From NCBI GenBank assembly GCA_030603745.1, contig JAUVXE010000008.1, positions 37,759 through 101,758 of the forward strand: a stretch of DNA of 64,000 nucleotides, written 5' to 3'. Below, one piece after another: positions 53,381 to 63,711 of the stretch. Both the position numbers and the translations under genes were made by a program. Numbering within the stretch: position 1 is the stretch's first letter; each line of letters begins with the position of its first letter. The DNA comes from Coriobacteriia bacterium (GTDB lineage: Bacteria > Actinomycetota > Coriobacteriia > Anaerosomatales > SLCP01). The notes beneath the pieces are model-generated. The model had not been told where the DNA came from. It made no database searches and saw only the letters and a list, made by a program, of their open reading frames with translations.

Positions 53381-56300
53381 ATGCGCCTGCTCGAACCGCT
53401 CATGACCGCGCTCGCCGGCGCGGAGCCCTATCTGAAGGCCTCGGCGGCCGTGCGCGCGGGCGAGGACGTCACGCTCGCCGCGCCCGGCGTCGTGCGCCCG
53501 CTGCTCACCGCCGCACTCTTCGCCGCCCGCCCGCGCCCGACGCTCGTGGTGGTCGCCGGGACCGACGCCGCCGAGCGCTACGCCCGCCAGACCGAGGCCT
53601 ACCTCGAGGCCGGGAGCGTGCTGCGCTTCCCCGAGCGAGGCGACGCCCCGTGGTCGACCGAGGCGCCGGACCTGCCGGCGGTCGGGGCACGGTCTCGCGC
53701 GCTCGCGGCGCTGTCGACCGGCCGTCCGGCCATCGTCGTCTCCTCGATGCGCGCCCTGCTGCGCGCGCTGCCGCCGCAGGGCAGCCACGTCTTCACGCCG
53801 CTCGTGCTCGAGGCGGGCGCGACACTCGATCTCGAGGAGGCCGCCGCGCGCCTCGCCCGGATGGGATACGAGCGCGTCGAGACCGCCGAGGAGCGCGGCA
53901 CCTTCGCGGTCCGCGGAGGCGTGCTCGACGTCTACGCCTCCGACGCGGTCAACCCGGTCCGGGCGGAACTCTTCGGCGACGAGATCGAGACGTTGCGGCG
54001 CTACGTGCCGAGCACCGGACAGAGCATCGGGGACGCCGGACGCACCGAGGTCTTCGGCTGCCGCGAGGTGGCCCTCGGCTCGCGTTCCTCGGCGTCCGCG
54101 CGTGCCGCGCTGCGCGACCGTGCGCTCGCCGATCCCGAGCTCGCGCACCATCTCGAGATGATCGAGCAGGGGGTCTACTTCAACGGCGTCGAGCGCTACC
54201 TGCCCTACTTCTACCGCCAGTCCGGCGTGCTGACCGACTATCTCGCGTCCGACACGCTCGTGGTCGTCGCCGAGCCGCGCTCGCTCTTCGATGACGCCAC
54301 GCGGCGCGCCGAGGAGCTCACCGCCGCCGCCGAGCGGGCCGGGGTCTCGGCCGAGGGGCTCGTGCTGCCGCCGGCGCGCGTCGACCTCGGCGGTCGCCAG
54401 CGACTGACGCTCCTCTCGCTGCAGCGGGCGGGCGGCGTGGTCGACGCCGAGATCGTCGCGCGCCGGCCCGAGGTCGCGGGCGGGGAGGAGCGCTTCATCG
54501 CCGGCGTGCAGGGGCTGCTCTCCTCGGGATACGCCGTGGCCCTCGCGGTGCCCGAGCGCAGGGTCCGCCGCCGGGTCGCCGACCGACTGGTCGAGGCGGG
54601 CGTGCCTCTCGTCGACATGGTCGCCGAGGCCCGCGAGGCCATCGCGCGGCCGGAAGGGGAGCAGCCGGGGGGCGCCGCCACGCCGGCTCCCGCCCGTCTC
54701 GCACCCGGCGCGGTCAACCTCTCAGGCGCCGACGTGCCGGCGGGTTACGTCGTGCCGGCCGCGCGCGTCGCGGTCGTGAGCATCGACGACGTCTACCCGC
54801 GCTCCGCCGCAGCGCGACGGGCGGCCCGGGAAGTCGACCCGACCCGCATGACCTTCGGGTTCGCGCCCGGCGACTACGTGGTCCACGCCGCGCACGGTAT
54901 CGCGCTCTTCCGCGAGCTCGAGCGCAAGGAGGTCCTCGGCCAGGAGCGCGACTACCTCGTGCTCGAGTACGCGAAGGGCGACCGGCTCTACGTCCCCGTC
55001 GAGCAGATCGACCGGGTGACCAAGTACGTGGGCGCCGAGGGGTCCGCGCCGAGGGTCACGCGGCTCAACACCGCTGACTGGTCCAAGGCGACCGCGAAGG
55101 CGCGTACGGCGGCCCGCAAGCTCGCGTTCGACCTCGTCGACCTCTACGCGCGACGGGCCTCCGTCCAGGGCTTCGCGTACGGAGGGGACACCCCGTGGCA
55201 GCTCGAGATGGAGGCGGCGTTCCCGTTCGAGGAGACGCCGGATCAGCTCGCGGCCATCGCCGACGTCAAGGCCGATATGGAGTCCGCCAAGCCGATGGAC
55301 CGCCTGATCTGCGGCGACGTGGGCTATGGCAAGACCGAGGTGGCGATCCGCGCGGCGTTCAAGGCGACTCAGGCGGGCAAGCAGGTCATGGTGCTCTGCC
55401 CGACCACCATCCTCGCCCAGCAGCACTTCACGACCTTCTCCGAGCGCTTCGCGCCGTTCCCCGTGCGCGTCGAGGTCCTCTCGCGTTTCCGCACCAAGGC
55501 ACAGCAGCTCGCCGCCCTCGAGGGGTTCGCCTCCGGCGAGGTCGACGTGCTGATCGGCACCCACCGGCTCCTCTCGGCCGACGTCACGCCCAAAGACCTC
55601 GGGCTGGTCGTCATCGACGAGGAGCAGCGCTTCGGGGTGCAGCACAAGGAACACCTCAAGAACCTGCGCGAGCAGGTCGACGTGCTCACGATGACCGCCA
55701 CCCCGATCCCGCGCACGCTCCAGATGTCGCTCTCGGGAGTGCGGGACATGAGCGTCATCGACACCCCGCCGGCCAACCGCTTCCCCGTGCAGGTGCACGT
55801 TGGCGAGTACGACCCCGACGTGGTCTCGGGCGCGATCCGGCGTGAGGTCGAGCGGGGCGGTCAGGTCTACTACGTCTCGAACCGCGTCAAGTCGATCGAC
55901 GAGGCGGTCGCGCGCGTTCACGAGGCCACCCCCGAGGCCCGCGTGGGCGTCGCGCACGGGCAGATGAGCGAGAAGCAGCTCGAGCGGGTCATGGAGTCGT
56001 TCGCCGCCAACGAGATCGACGTGCTCGTGGCGACCACCATCGTCGAGAGCGGCATCGACAACCCCCACTCGAACACGCTGATCATCGAGGACTCGCAGCG
56101 CCTCGGGCTCGCGCAGCTCTACCAGCTCAAGGGGCGGGTCGGCCGGAGCCACCTGCGAGCCTACGCATACTTCCTCTTCCCGCGCGGCGCCTCGCTCACC
56201 GAGCAGGCCGCCGAGCGGCTCGTCGCCATCAGGGAGACCACGGAGCTCGGCAGCGGCATCAAGGTCGCCATGCGCGACCTCGAGATCCGCGGGGCCGGCT

Positions 56301-56869
56301 CCCTGCTCGGCGCGGAACAGCACGGGACGATGAGCGCGGTCGGCTTCGACCTGTACTCCGAGATGATCCGCGAGGCGGTGGTGGAGGCGCGCGGCGAGCC
56401 GCCGGTCGCACACCCCGAGATCCGCGTGGATCTGCCCCTCGCCGCGTTCCTGCCCGAGGAGTACGTGACGGCGGTAGACGAGCGGGTGCGCTTCTACCGC
56501 CGCCTCGCCGGCGCGCCCGCGGTGGAGGCGGTGCATCGGGTCGCGGTGGAGCTCGCCGAGGCGCACGGCCCGCTGCCGGAACCCGCGGAGAACCTCGTGG
56601 CGATCGCCCGGATCCGAGCGCTCGCCGCGGAGGCCGGCGTGCGCTCGGTCACGCTCGCCCGCCGGCGCCTGACCGTAGGCCCGGTGTCGCCGTCGGAGTC
56701 GGCCCGTGCGGCGCTCGCGGCGATGGGCGCGATCACGCTCGAGAAGGACCGTTCGGTGGCCCTTCCCCTCGGCTATGGAGTATCTGTGGCTGAGGCGGCC
56801 GAGGGCCTGCTCGGTGCTATACTTGCCGGGACCGAACACACTTCACCGAATCCCCTGGAGGACCAATGA
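53381..56869 (+). CDS. mfd: Transcription-repair coupling factor Mfd
   Basis: A 1162-residue translocase, full length. The UvrB-like N-terminal region (about 20-350) is followed by the CarD-like RNA polymerase-interacting domain (about 490-570, FAPGDYVVHAAHGIALF), then a RecG-like motor with Walker A GDVGYGKTE (about 646-654), DEEQ (about 746-749), TATPIPRTLQMSLSG and QLKGRVGRS, and a C-terminal TRCF domain that binds UvrB-like partners. It pushes stalled RNA polymerase off damaged DNA and calls in UvrA. Its last codons overlap the foldase start (ATGA) and contain a likely promoter for it. Confidence 0.98.
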   Translation: MRLLEPLMTALAGAEPYLKASAAVRAGEDVTLAAPGVVRPLLTAALFAARPRPTLVVVAGTDAAERYARQTEAYLEAGSVLRFPERGDAPWSTEAPDLPAVGARSRALAALSTGRPAIVVSSMRALLRALPPQGSHVFTPLVLEAGATLDLEEAAARLARMGYERVETAEERGTFAVRGGVLDVYASDAVNPVRAELFGDEIETLRRYVPSTGQSIGDAGRTEVFGCREVALGSRSSASARAALRDRALADPELAHHLEMIEQGVYFNGVERYLPYFYRQSGVLTDYLASDTLVVVAEPRSLFDDATRRAEELTAAAERAGVSAEGLVLPPARVDLGGRQRLTLLSLQRAGGVVDAEIVARRPEVAGGEERFIAGVQGLLSSGYAVALAVPERRVRRRVADRLVEAGVPLVDMVAEAREAIARPEGEQPGGAATPAPARLAPGAVNLSGADVPAGYVVPAARVAVVSIDDVYPRSAAARRAAREVDPTRMTFGFAPGDYVVHAAHGIALFRELERKEVLGQERDYLVLEYAKGDRLYVPVEQIDRVTKYVGAEGSAPRVTRLNTADWSKATAKARTAARKLAFDLVDLYARRASVQGFAYGGDTPWQLEMEAAFPFEETPDQLAAIADVKADMESAKPMDRLICGDVGYGKTEVAIRAAFKATQAGKQVMVLCPTTILAQQHFTTFSERFAPFPVRVEVLSRFRTKAQQLAALEGFASGEVDVLIGTHRLLSADVTPKDLGLVVIDEEQRFGVQHKEHLKNLREQVDVLTMTATPIPRTLQMSLSGVRDMSVIDTPPANRFPVQVHVGEYDPDVVSGAIRREVERGGQVYYVSNRVKSIDEAVARVHEATPEARVGVAHGQMSEKQLERVMESFAANEIDVLVATTIVESGIDNPHSNTLIIEDSQRLGLAQLYQLKGRVGRSHLRAYAYFLFPRGASLTEQAAERLVAIRETTELGSGIKVAMRDLEIRGAGSLLGAEQHGTMSAVGFDLYSEMIREAVVEARGEPPVAHPEIRVDLPLAAFLPEEYVTAVDERVRFYRRLAGAPAVEAVHRVAVELAEAHGPLPEPAENLVAIARIRALAAEAGVRSVTLARRRLTVGPVSPSESARAALAAMGAITLEKDRSVALPLGYGVSVAEAAEGLLGAILAGTEHTSPNPLEDQ
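56815..56823 (+). promoter_or_regulatory. Extended -10 promoter inside mfd for the foldase gene
   Basis: TGC followed by TATACT (56818-56823), five of six consensus bases plus the extended TGn element, 43 bases before the foldase ATG. No good -35 is seen, which extended -10 promoters do not need. Confidence 0.5.
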
Positions 56870-57837
56870 GGACCCCTCGTCTCCTGCTCGTCATGGCGCT
56901 CGTCTTCGCGCTCGTGACGGGTCTCGCCGCCTGCGGCTCCAACGATGTCGCAGCGATCGTCAACGGCGAGGAGATCAGCAAGGCCGATCTCGACGAGCAG
57001 GTCGACCGCCTGCGCGAGCAGTCACCGCAGATGTTCGAGGGTGAGGACGGCGAGGCGCGCATCCTCGACTTCAAGCGTCGCCTGCTCGAGAACATGATCG
57101 ACAACGTGCTCGTGCGGCAGGCCGCCGAGGAGCGCGGGATCACGGTGACCGACGAGGAGCTCGACGCGCAGATCGACGAGCTCAAGTCCGGTTTCCCGAG
57201 CGAGGACGACTTCAACACCGCGCTCGCCGACGCCAACCTGACCATGGACGACCTGCGTGACCAGCTGCGCGAGCAGCTCGCGACCCAGCGCCTCATGGAG
57301 GAGCTGATGGGCGACACCGAGGTGACCGAGGCCGAGGTCTCGGAGTACTACGAGGGCAACCAGGCACAGTTCGCCGAGCAGGCCGCGACCCGCGCGTCCC
57401 ACATCCTCTTCGAGCCCGAGGACCGTGCGACCGCCGAGCAGGTCCTCGGCGAGATCCGCGGCGGCGCCGACTTCGCGGAGCTCGCCCAGGAGTACTCGAA
57501 GGACCCCGGCTCCGCCTCGCAGGGCGGCGACCTCGGCTGGTCCGACCCGGCGCGCCCCTTCGTGCCGGAGTTCACCGAGGCGATGGAGAACCTCGGCGTG
57601 GGTGAGGTCTCCGACCTCGTCGAGACCCAGTTCGGGTGGCACATCATCAAGATCGAGGAGCGCCGCGAGGAGCGCCAGCGTCCGCTCACCGAGGTCGCAG
57701 AGCAGATCGAGCAGATGATCCTTCAGCAGCGTAACGCCGAGGCGTACCAGGCGTTCCTTGACGAGATCCGCGCGGCGGCCGACATCGAGATCCTCATCGA
57801 CGAGCTGAAGCCGGTGGCCGACGAGGCGTCGGAGTAG
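56866..57837 (+). CDS. PpiC/SurA-type peptidyl-prolyl isomerase lipoprotein
   Basis: A 323-residue exported foldase. The signal peptide ends in a lipobox (GLAAC, C24). A SurA-like N-terminal helical domain (about 35-165) is followed by one parvulin domain (about 175-275, with RASHILFEPED, GGDLGW and GWHIIKIEER) and a C-terminal helix. Parvulin enzymes speed up cis-trans turning of Xaa-Pro bonds; this one would help secreted proteins fold on the outer side of the membrane. It may have its own promoter inside mfd. Confidence 0.92.
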   Translation: MRTPRLLLVMALVFALVTGLAACGSNDVAAIVNGEEISKADLDEQVDRLREQSPQMFEGEDGEARILDFKRRLLENMIDNVLVRQAAEERGITVTDEELDAQIDELKSGFPSEDDFNTALADANLTMDDLRDQLREQLATQRLMEELMGDTEVTEAEVSEYYEGNQAQFAEQAATRASHILFEPEDRATAEQVLGEIRGGADFAELAQEYSKDPGSASQGGDLGWSDPARPFVPEFTEAMENLGVGEVSDLVETQFGWHIIKIEERREERQRPLTEVAEQIEQMILQQRNAEAYQAFLDEIRAAADIEILIDELKPVADEASE

Positions 57838-57856
57838 CCCGTCGGATGCCGGCCGG

Positions 57857-59287
57857 GTGCGGGGGGTCGACGTGGGCACCATAGCGGTCGTCGGAGTCGA
57901 CGGCGTCTCGGGGCCGTTGCCCGAGACGACGCTCGAGCGGCTGCGTTCGGCCAGCGCCGTCGTGGTCCCGGCCGCCACGGGCGGCATCGCCGAGTCCCTC
58001 GCCGAGGCGGGCATCGAGGCCCTTCCGCTCGAGTCGCTCGGGCTCGCGGCCTCCTCGCCGGTCGACCGTGTCGTCGAGGCGCTCGTCGAGCTCTCGGCCG
58101 GGGGTGACGTCGTCTTCGCGAGCGCGGGGTATCCGCTGCTGCGCGAGGGCCTGCTCTCCGGGCTGCTCTCCCGCGCCCGCACCACCGTAGGCGTCTTCCC
58201 GGTGCTCTCGCCGGTGCAGGTCATCCTCATGGCGTTCGACATCGACCTGACGGCCGACCTCGACATCGTCGATGCGCGCTCGCTCGATCCCGCGATGGAG
58301 CAGCGTGATTCGCACCTCGTGGTCACGGGGGTGCGCAATCGGATGCTCGCCCGACGGGCCGCCGAGCGGTTGGCGGCGGTCTACCCCTCCGACCACCCGG
58401 TGGTGGTCGCTGGATGTCGCGCGGAGGGCGGGTACGAGCTCGAGCTCACCACCGTCGAGGGGGTCGCCGGACTCGAGCCGTGCGACGAGGCTGCGCTCTA
58501 CGTCGCGCCCTCCCGTATCGAGCCCCCGGGCGGATTCGACGGGTTCGTGCACACGATCGCCGTCCTCCGCGGCCCGGACGGCTGCCCGTGGGACCGCGAG
58601 CAGGACCACCTCAGTCTGCGGCGCAACATGATCGAGGAGGCCTACGAGGCGGTCGCCGCCATCGAGGCCGGCGACGACGCCCACCTCGCCGAGGAGCTCG
58701 GGGACGTGCTGCTCCAGGTGGTGCTTCACGCGCAGATCGCCGCTGACGAGGGACGCTTCACCATCGACGACGTCATCGCCGGGATCGGCGAGAAGATCCG
58801 CCGGCGCCACCCGCACGTCTTCGGGGACTCGCTCGCCGGCACGCCCGACGAGGTGATCGAGACGTGGGACGCGATCAAGCGCGAGGAGAAGGCCGGCGCC
58901 GGGGTGCTCGACGGCGTGCCGGCGAACCTGCCGGCCCTCATGTGGGCTCAGAAGATCTCGCGCCGCGCGGTGGGCGTGGGGTTCGAGTGGGAGGACCTCG
59001 AGGCGGTCTGGGAGAAGGTGCACGAGGAGATCGACGAGCTCAAGGCGACCGAGCCGGGGTCGCCCGAGGCCGCCGACGAGATCGGGGACCTGCTCTTCAC
59101 CGTGGTGAACCTCGCGCGCAAGCAGGGTATCGATGCGGAAGAGGCCCTGCGGGCGACGTGCCGCAAGTTCATCTCCCGCTTCGAGGACATGGAGCACGCG
59201 GCGAGCGAGGCAGGGACCTCGGTCGCCGAGATCGATATCGCCGAGATGGAACGCCTCTGGCAGCAGGCCAAGGGCAGGGAGGGGTAG
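57857..59287 (+). CDS. mazG: MazG pyrophosphohydrolase with N-terminal methylase-like domain
   Basis: A 476-residue fusion. The N-terminal half (1-215) has the tetrapyrrole (SAM) methylase fold seen in some Gram-positive MazG proteins, without a clear active site. The C-terminal half holds two MazG repeats; the first has GCPWDREQDHLSLRRNMIEEAYEA and LAEELGDVLLQVV with the EExxE-type metal-binding residues. It splits pyrophosphate from nucleoside triphosphates, removing faulty ones. GTG 57857 is used; GTG 57872 has a better-placed GGGGGG site and may be the true start. Confidence 0.92.
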   Translation: MRGVDVGTIAVVGVDGVSGPLPETTLERLRSASAVVVPAATGGIAESLAEAGIEALPLESLGLAASSPVDRVVEALVELSAGGDVVFASAGYPLLREGLLSGLLSRARTTVGVFPVLSPVQVILMAFDIDLTADLDIVDARSLDPAMEQRDSHLVVTGVRNRMLARRAAERLAAVYPSDHPVVVAGCRAEGGYELELTTVEGVAGLEPCDEAALYVAPSRIEPPGGFDGFVHTIAVLRGPDGCPWDREQDHLSLRRNMIEEAYEAVAAIEAGDDAHLAEELGDVLLQVVLHAQIAADEGRFTIDDVIAGIGEKIRRRHPHVFGDSLAGTPDEVIETWDAIKREEKAGAGVLDGVPANLPALMWAQKISRRAVGVGFEWEDLEAVWEKVHEEIDELKATEPGSPEAADEIGDLLFTVVNLARKQGIDAEEALRATCRKFISRFEDMEHAASEAGTSVAEIDIAEMERLWQQAKGREG

Positions 59288-60586
<1,299 letters not shown>

Positions 60587-60608
60587 CCGGCCCGGCGGAG
60601 GGCGTGGC

Positions 60609-61535
60609 GTGAAGGAGCGCAAGCGGCGAGGCGTGGGGAGCGGGATCCCGTACCAGCACGGGGTCCCGCTCGACAGCGCGCTCGAGCGCCGCGAGCGGAT
60701 CGCCGGCGACCACGGTCTCGACTACGGGCACGACCGGGTCTTCCCGGAGCTCGTCGACGCGCTGCTCGCCGAGGTGCCCGAGGGGGTCGACGTGCTCGAG
60801 GTCGGGGCGGCCACCGGGCTGCTCACCCGCCCGCTGCTCGCGCGCGCCGGGCGACTCACGGCCCTCGAGCCCTCGGCGGGCATGCTCCGGCGCCTGCTCG
60901 AGAGCGACGTCCGCGAGTCGCCTCGGCTCTTCACCCTCCAGGGCATGGTGGAAGACCTCGGCCGCGAGGAGTCGTTCGACGTGGCGGTCGTGACGTTCAC
61001 GCCTCGCCGGGGCCTCGGGCTCTCGCGGCTGCTCTTCGAGCTCGCCGCCCGGGTCCGCGACCGCGTGGTGATGCTGCTCGACGAGGACCCCTCGCTCGAC
61101 TGGGCCTACCTCGCCCGGAGCGCCGCGTTGCGCGGCCTCGACGTCCGCCTACGGATCGTGTGCGGCGGCCGGGCGGAGCACGGCGTCGAGCAGCGGCGCG
61201 CCGTCGTGCTCGTGAGCGAGGTCGCGCGGTTCTGCGCGATCGACGACCCCGCGGGCGAGTCGTTCGCGGTCGAGGAGTGGGCCGCCGACGCGCGCCAGGT
61301 GGAGGTGCCCTACCCGCCGCCCCGCGGCGCCGCGACCCGGCTCGTCCGCTACCTGCTCGCCGGTGGGGACCGCGCCGTTCGGGTACACACAGACCCGGAG
61401 GGCGTCGAGCGGCTCTACGGCAATCTGCGGACCGCGGTGCACCGTCTCGGCCGGGACCGGCTCACCGTGCGCCGCGATCGCGACTCGATCCAGATCGTGC
61501 GCCTTCCCTCGGCAGGTGACGCCCCGGAGGAGTGA
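60609..61535 (+). CDS. Methyltransferase-like protein between eno and pyk
   Basis: A 308-residue protein. A class I methyltransferase-like domain (about 30-180) has [16 protein letters not shown] as the SAM-binding loop and ALEPSAGMLRRLL after it; the second half (about 185-308) is of unknown type. The substrate is unknown. The basic start HKERK-like region (MKERKRRGVGSG) may bind nucleic acid. GTG 60609 has GGAGGG seven bases before it. It ends six bases before pyk, so it belongs to the glycolytic operon by place. Confidence 0.68.
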   Translation: MKERKRRGVGSGIPYQHGVPLDSALERRERIAGDHGLDYGHDRVFPELVDALLAEVPEGVDVLEVGAATGLLTRPLLARAGRLTALEPSAGMLRRLLESDVRESPRLFTLQGMVEDLGREESFDVAVVTFTPRRGLGLSRLLFELAARVRDRVVMLLDEDPSLDWAYLARSAALRGLDVRLRIVCGGRAEHGVEQRRAVVLVSEVARFCAIDDPAGESFAVEEWAADARQVEVPYPPPRGAATRLVRYLLAGGDRAVRVHTDPEGVERLYGNLRTAVHRLGRDRLTVRRDRDSIQIVRLPSAGDAPEE

Positions 61536-61541
61536 GGACGG

Positions 61542-62948
61542 ATGCGCCGAACGAAGATCGTCGCGACGATCGGCCCGGCGAGCGACGCGCCGGAGGTTCT
61601 CGACGCGCTGATCGCCGCCGGCATGGACGTCGCGCGCCTGAACTCCTCCCACTCCGGTCTCGAACAGCTCGCCGAGCGGTTCGTCGCCGTGCGCGAGGCC
61701 GCGGAGCGCGCGGGCCGGCACGTCGCCGTCATGCTCGACCTGGCGGGGCCGAAGCTCCGTCTCGGCGAGGTGGGGGAGGGCGCCGAGCTCGTCGACGGTT
61801 CGGTCTTCTCGATAGTCCCAGGCGCGTGCGTGGGCGACAGCGCGCAGGCGTGCGTCGACCACGACTCGCTCGCCGAGGCGCTCGGCCCCGGCGACCGACT
61901 CCTCATCGACGACGGCGCCGTCGAGCTCTCCGTGACCGAGGTGGCGCACGGCGCGGTCCACACCCGCGTCGAGGTGGGCGGCCCGATCTCGAGCCGCAAG
62001 GGCATCAACGTCCCCGGCGTCGCGCTCGACATCGAATCGGTCACCGCCCGCGACCGGGAGGTGCTCGGATGGGGGCTCGAGGCGGGCGTCGATCTCGTCG
62101 CCCAGTCCTTCGTCCGCAGCGCCACCGACGTGCGGCGCCTGCGCGACCTCATGGGCGACCGGCCGGTGCCGATCGTCGCCAAGATCGAGAAGGCCGAGGC
62201 GATCACCGCCATCGACGCGATCATCGAGGCCGCCGACGTGGTGATGGTCGCGCGCGGTGACCTCGGCGTGGAGACCTCCGCCGAGGAGGTGCCCGTCCTG
62301 CAGCGCCGGATCATCGAGGCGTGCCGCGGGAACGGCGTGCCGGTCATCGTCGCGACGCAGATGCTCGAGTCGATGACATCGGCGCCCCGCCCCACCCGGG
62401 CCGAGGCGTCCGACGTGGCCAACGCGATCTTCGACCTGGTCGATGCCGTCATGCTCTCGGCCGAGACAGCCGTGGGCTCGTTCCCGGTCCGCTCGGTCGA
62501 GACCATGGCACGCATCGCCCTGCACGCCGAGCGGTCCGACCTCGCCGTGAGGGGGAGCATCCGCTCGGCGGGCGGGCCGGCCGACGTGACGGCGGCGGTG
62601 AGCGCGGCCGTCTGCGAGCTCGCCGCCGACCTGGACCTCGACGCGGTGGTGACCGCCACGCAGTCGGGCGCGACCACGCGTGCCGTGGCCCGGCACCGCC
62701 CGCCCGCCGCCATCGTTGCGGCGACCCCGGATCCGGCCGTCGCACGGCGCCTGCAGGTCGTGTGGGGCGTGCGCCCGCTCGTGGTCCCGCTCGCCGACGA
62801 CACCGATCTCATGCTCGACAGCGTGCTCGAGGCGGTGCGGGACGGGGGGCTCGCGGCGCCGGGCCGCAAGGTCGCGGTGACCGCCGGCATCGCGTCGCGG
62901 GTCCCCGGGGCGACCGACTTCGTACTCGTGCGGGACGTCCCGGCCTGA
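61542..62948 (+). CDS. pyk: Pyruvate kinase
   Basis: A 468-residue pyruvate kinase. TKIVATIGPAS opens it; KIEKAEAI holds the catalytic Lys, VARGDLGVE the metal-binding acids, and ATQMLESM and TRAEASDVANAI follow as usual. The C-terminal regulatory domain (about 345-465) is present. Two spots differ from the usual pattern: NSSHS where NFSHG is common, and DLAGPKLR where DTKGPxIR is common. It turns phosphoenolpyruvate and ADP into pyruvate and ATP. Confidence 0.93.
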   Translation: MRRTKIVATIGPASDAPEVLDALIAAGMDVARLNSSHSGLEQLAERFVAVREAAERAGRHVAVMLDLAGPKLRLGEVGEGAELVDGSVFSIVPGACVGDSAQACVDHDSLAEALGPGDRLLIDDGAVELSVTEVAHGAVHTRVEVGGPISSRKGINVPGVALDIESVTARDREVLGWGLEAGVDLVAQSFVRSATDVRRLRDLMGDRPVPIVAKIEKAEAITAIDAIIEAADVVMVARGDLGVETSAEEVPVLQRRIIEACRGNGVPVIVATQMLESMTSAPRPTRAEASDVANAIFDLVDAVMLSAETAVGSFPVRSVETMARIALHAERSDLAVRGSIRSAGGPADVTAAVSAAVCELAADLDLDAVVTATQSGATTRAVARHRPPAAIVAATPDPAVARRLQVVWGVRPLVVPLADDTDLMLDSVLEAVRDGGLAAPGRKVAVTAGIASRVPGATDFVLVRDVPA

Positions 62949-63033
62949 CGCGGTGCACCGTTGGAGAGGTGAGCACGTCCGCACAGACGCTCGACCTCTA
63001 CCTTGGCTTGAGGTGATACGCCCGGTCTACCTG

Positions 63034-63042
63034 TGCTATCAT
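63034..63042 (+). promoter_or_regulatory. Possible extended -10 promoter of the FtsB/DivIC gene
   Basis: TGC followed by TATCAT (63037-63042), 66 bases before the ATG at 63108. No good -35 at 17 bases. The same TGC-TAT form is seen inside mfd. Confidence 0.35.
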
Positions 63043-63107
63043 CGCACCGGTGCACCGCGCACCGCGGACAACCGCAGACGCTGGCCTTCTCACAGGACTC
63101 TCGGAAG

Positions 63108-63698
63108 ATGGCATCGAGAAACTCGACGCACCATGGGGCTTCAGCGGGCACACGCCAGACCGGCTCATCCGGCCGGTCGGGTCGTGGGTCTGGTTCGCGC
63201 ACCCGCACCGCTTCCGCCGCCCGGTCGTCCCGCACCACTTCGAGCCGGTCGCCTGCCCGGCGCGCCTCCTCCGCCTCGAAGCGCCCGTCCTCCTCGGCGA
63301 AGACGAAGGCGAAGGCGCGGCGCACGCCCGCCCGGCGACGTTCGCCCTGGACGGCCCTCGCGGTGCTGCTCGCGGTGCTGGTGCTCGCGGCCTGGACCTT
63401 CTACCCGGCGCTGCGGGTGCAGTACCAGGAGAGCCGCGAACGCGACCGGCTCGCCGCCGAGCTCGCCGACCTCAAGGACCGCAACGACGCGCTGAGCGCG
63501 CAGGTCGAGCGCCTCAAGACGCCCGAGGGCGTGGAGGAGCTCGCGCGCGAGAATCTCGGGATGGTCAAGGAGGGCGAGCACCTCTACGTCGTCCTCGACC
63601 CGGAGGCGACCGCCACGGCCGGGCCGCCCGAGCCCGACCCTGAGGCGGACGACCCGTTCTGGGTCGACCTGCTCGACCTCGTCTTCGGCGTGCGGTAG
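63108..63698 (+). CDS. Septum formation initiator (FtsB/DivIC family)
   Basis: A 196-residue membrane protein. A long basic Ser/Arg/Lys-rich tail (1-80) is followed by one membrane helix (about 85-105), a coiled coil (about 110-145, ESRERDRLAAELADLKDRND) and the ARENLGMVKEGEHLYVVL segment typical of FtsB/DivIC. It works in the cell-division complex with FtsL and DIVIB/FtsQ. The frame opens at 63033; ATG 63108 is nearer the usual start. The order eno-(methyltransferase, pyk)-ftsB-DUF501 is a close variant of the usual actinobacterial order. Confidence 0.87.
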   Translation: MASRNSTHHGASAGTRQTGSSGRSGRGSGSRTRTASAARSSRTTSSRSPARRASSASKRPSSSAKTKAKARRTPARRRSPWTALAVLLAVLVLAAWTFYPALRVQYQESRERDRLAAELADLKDRNDALSAQVERLKTPEGVEELARENLGMVKEGEHLYVVLDPEATATAGPPEPDPEADDPFWVDLLDLVFGVR

Positions 63699-63711
63699 GC
63701 GGCGGCCGACG

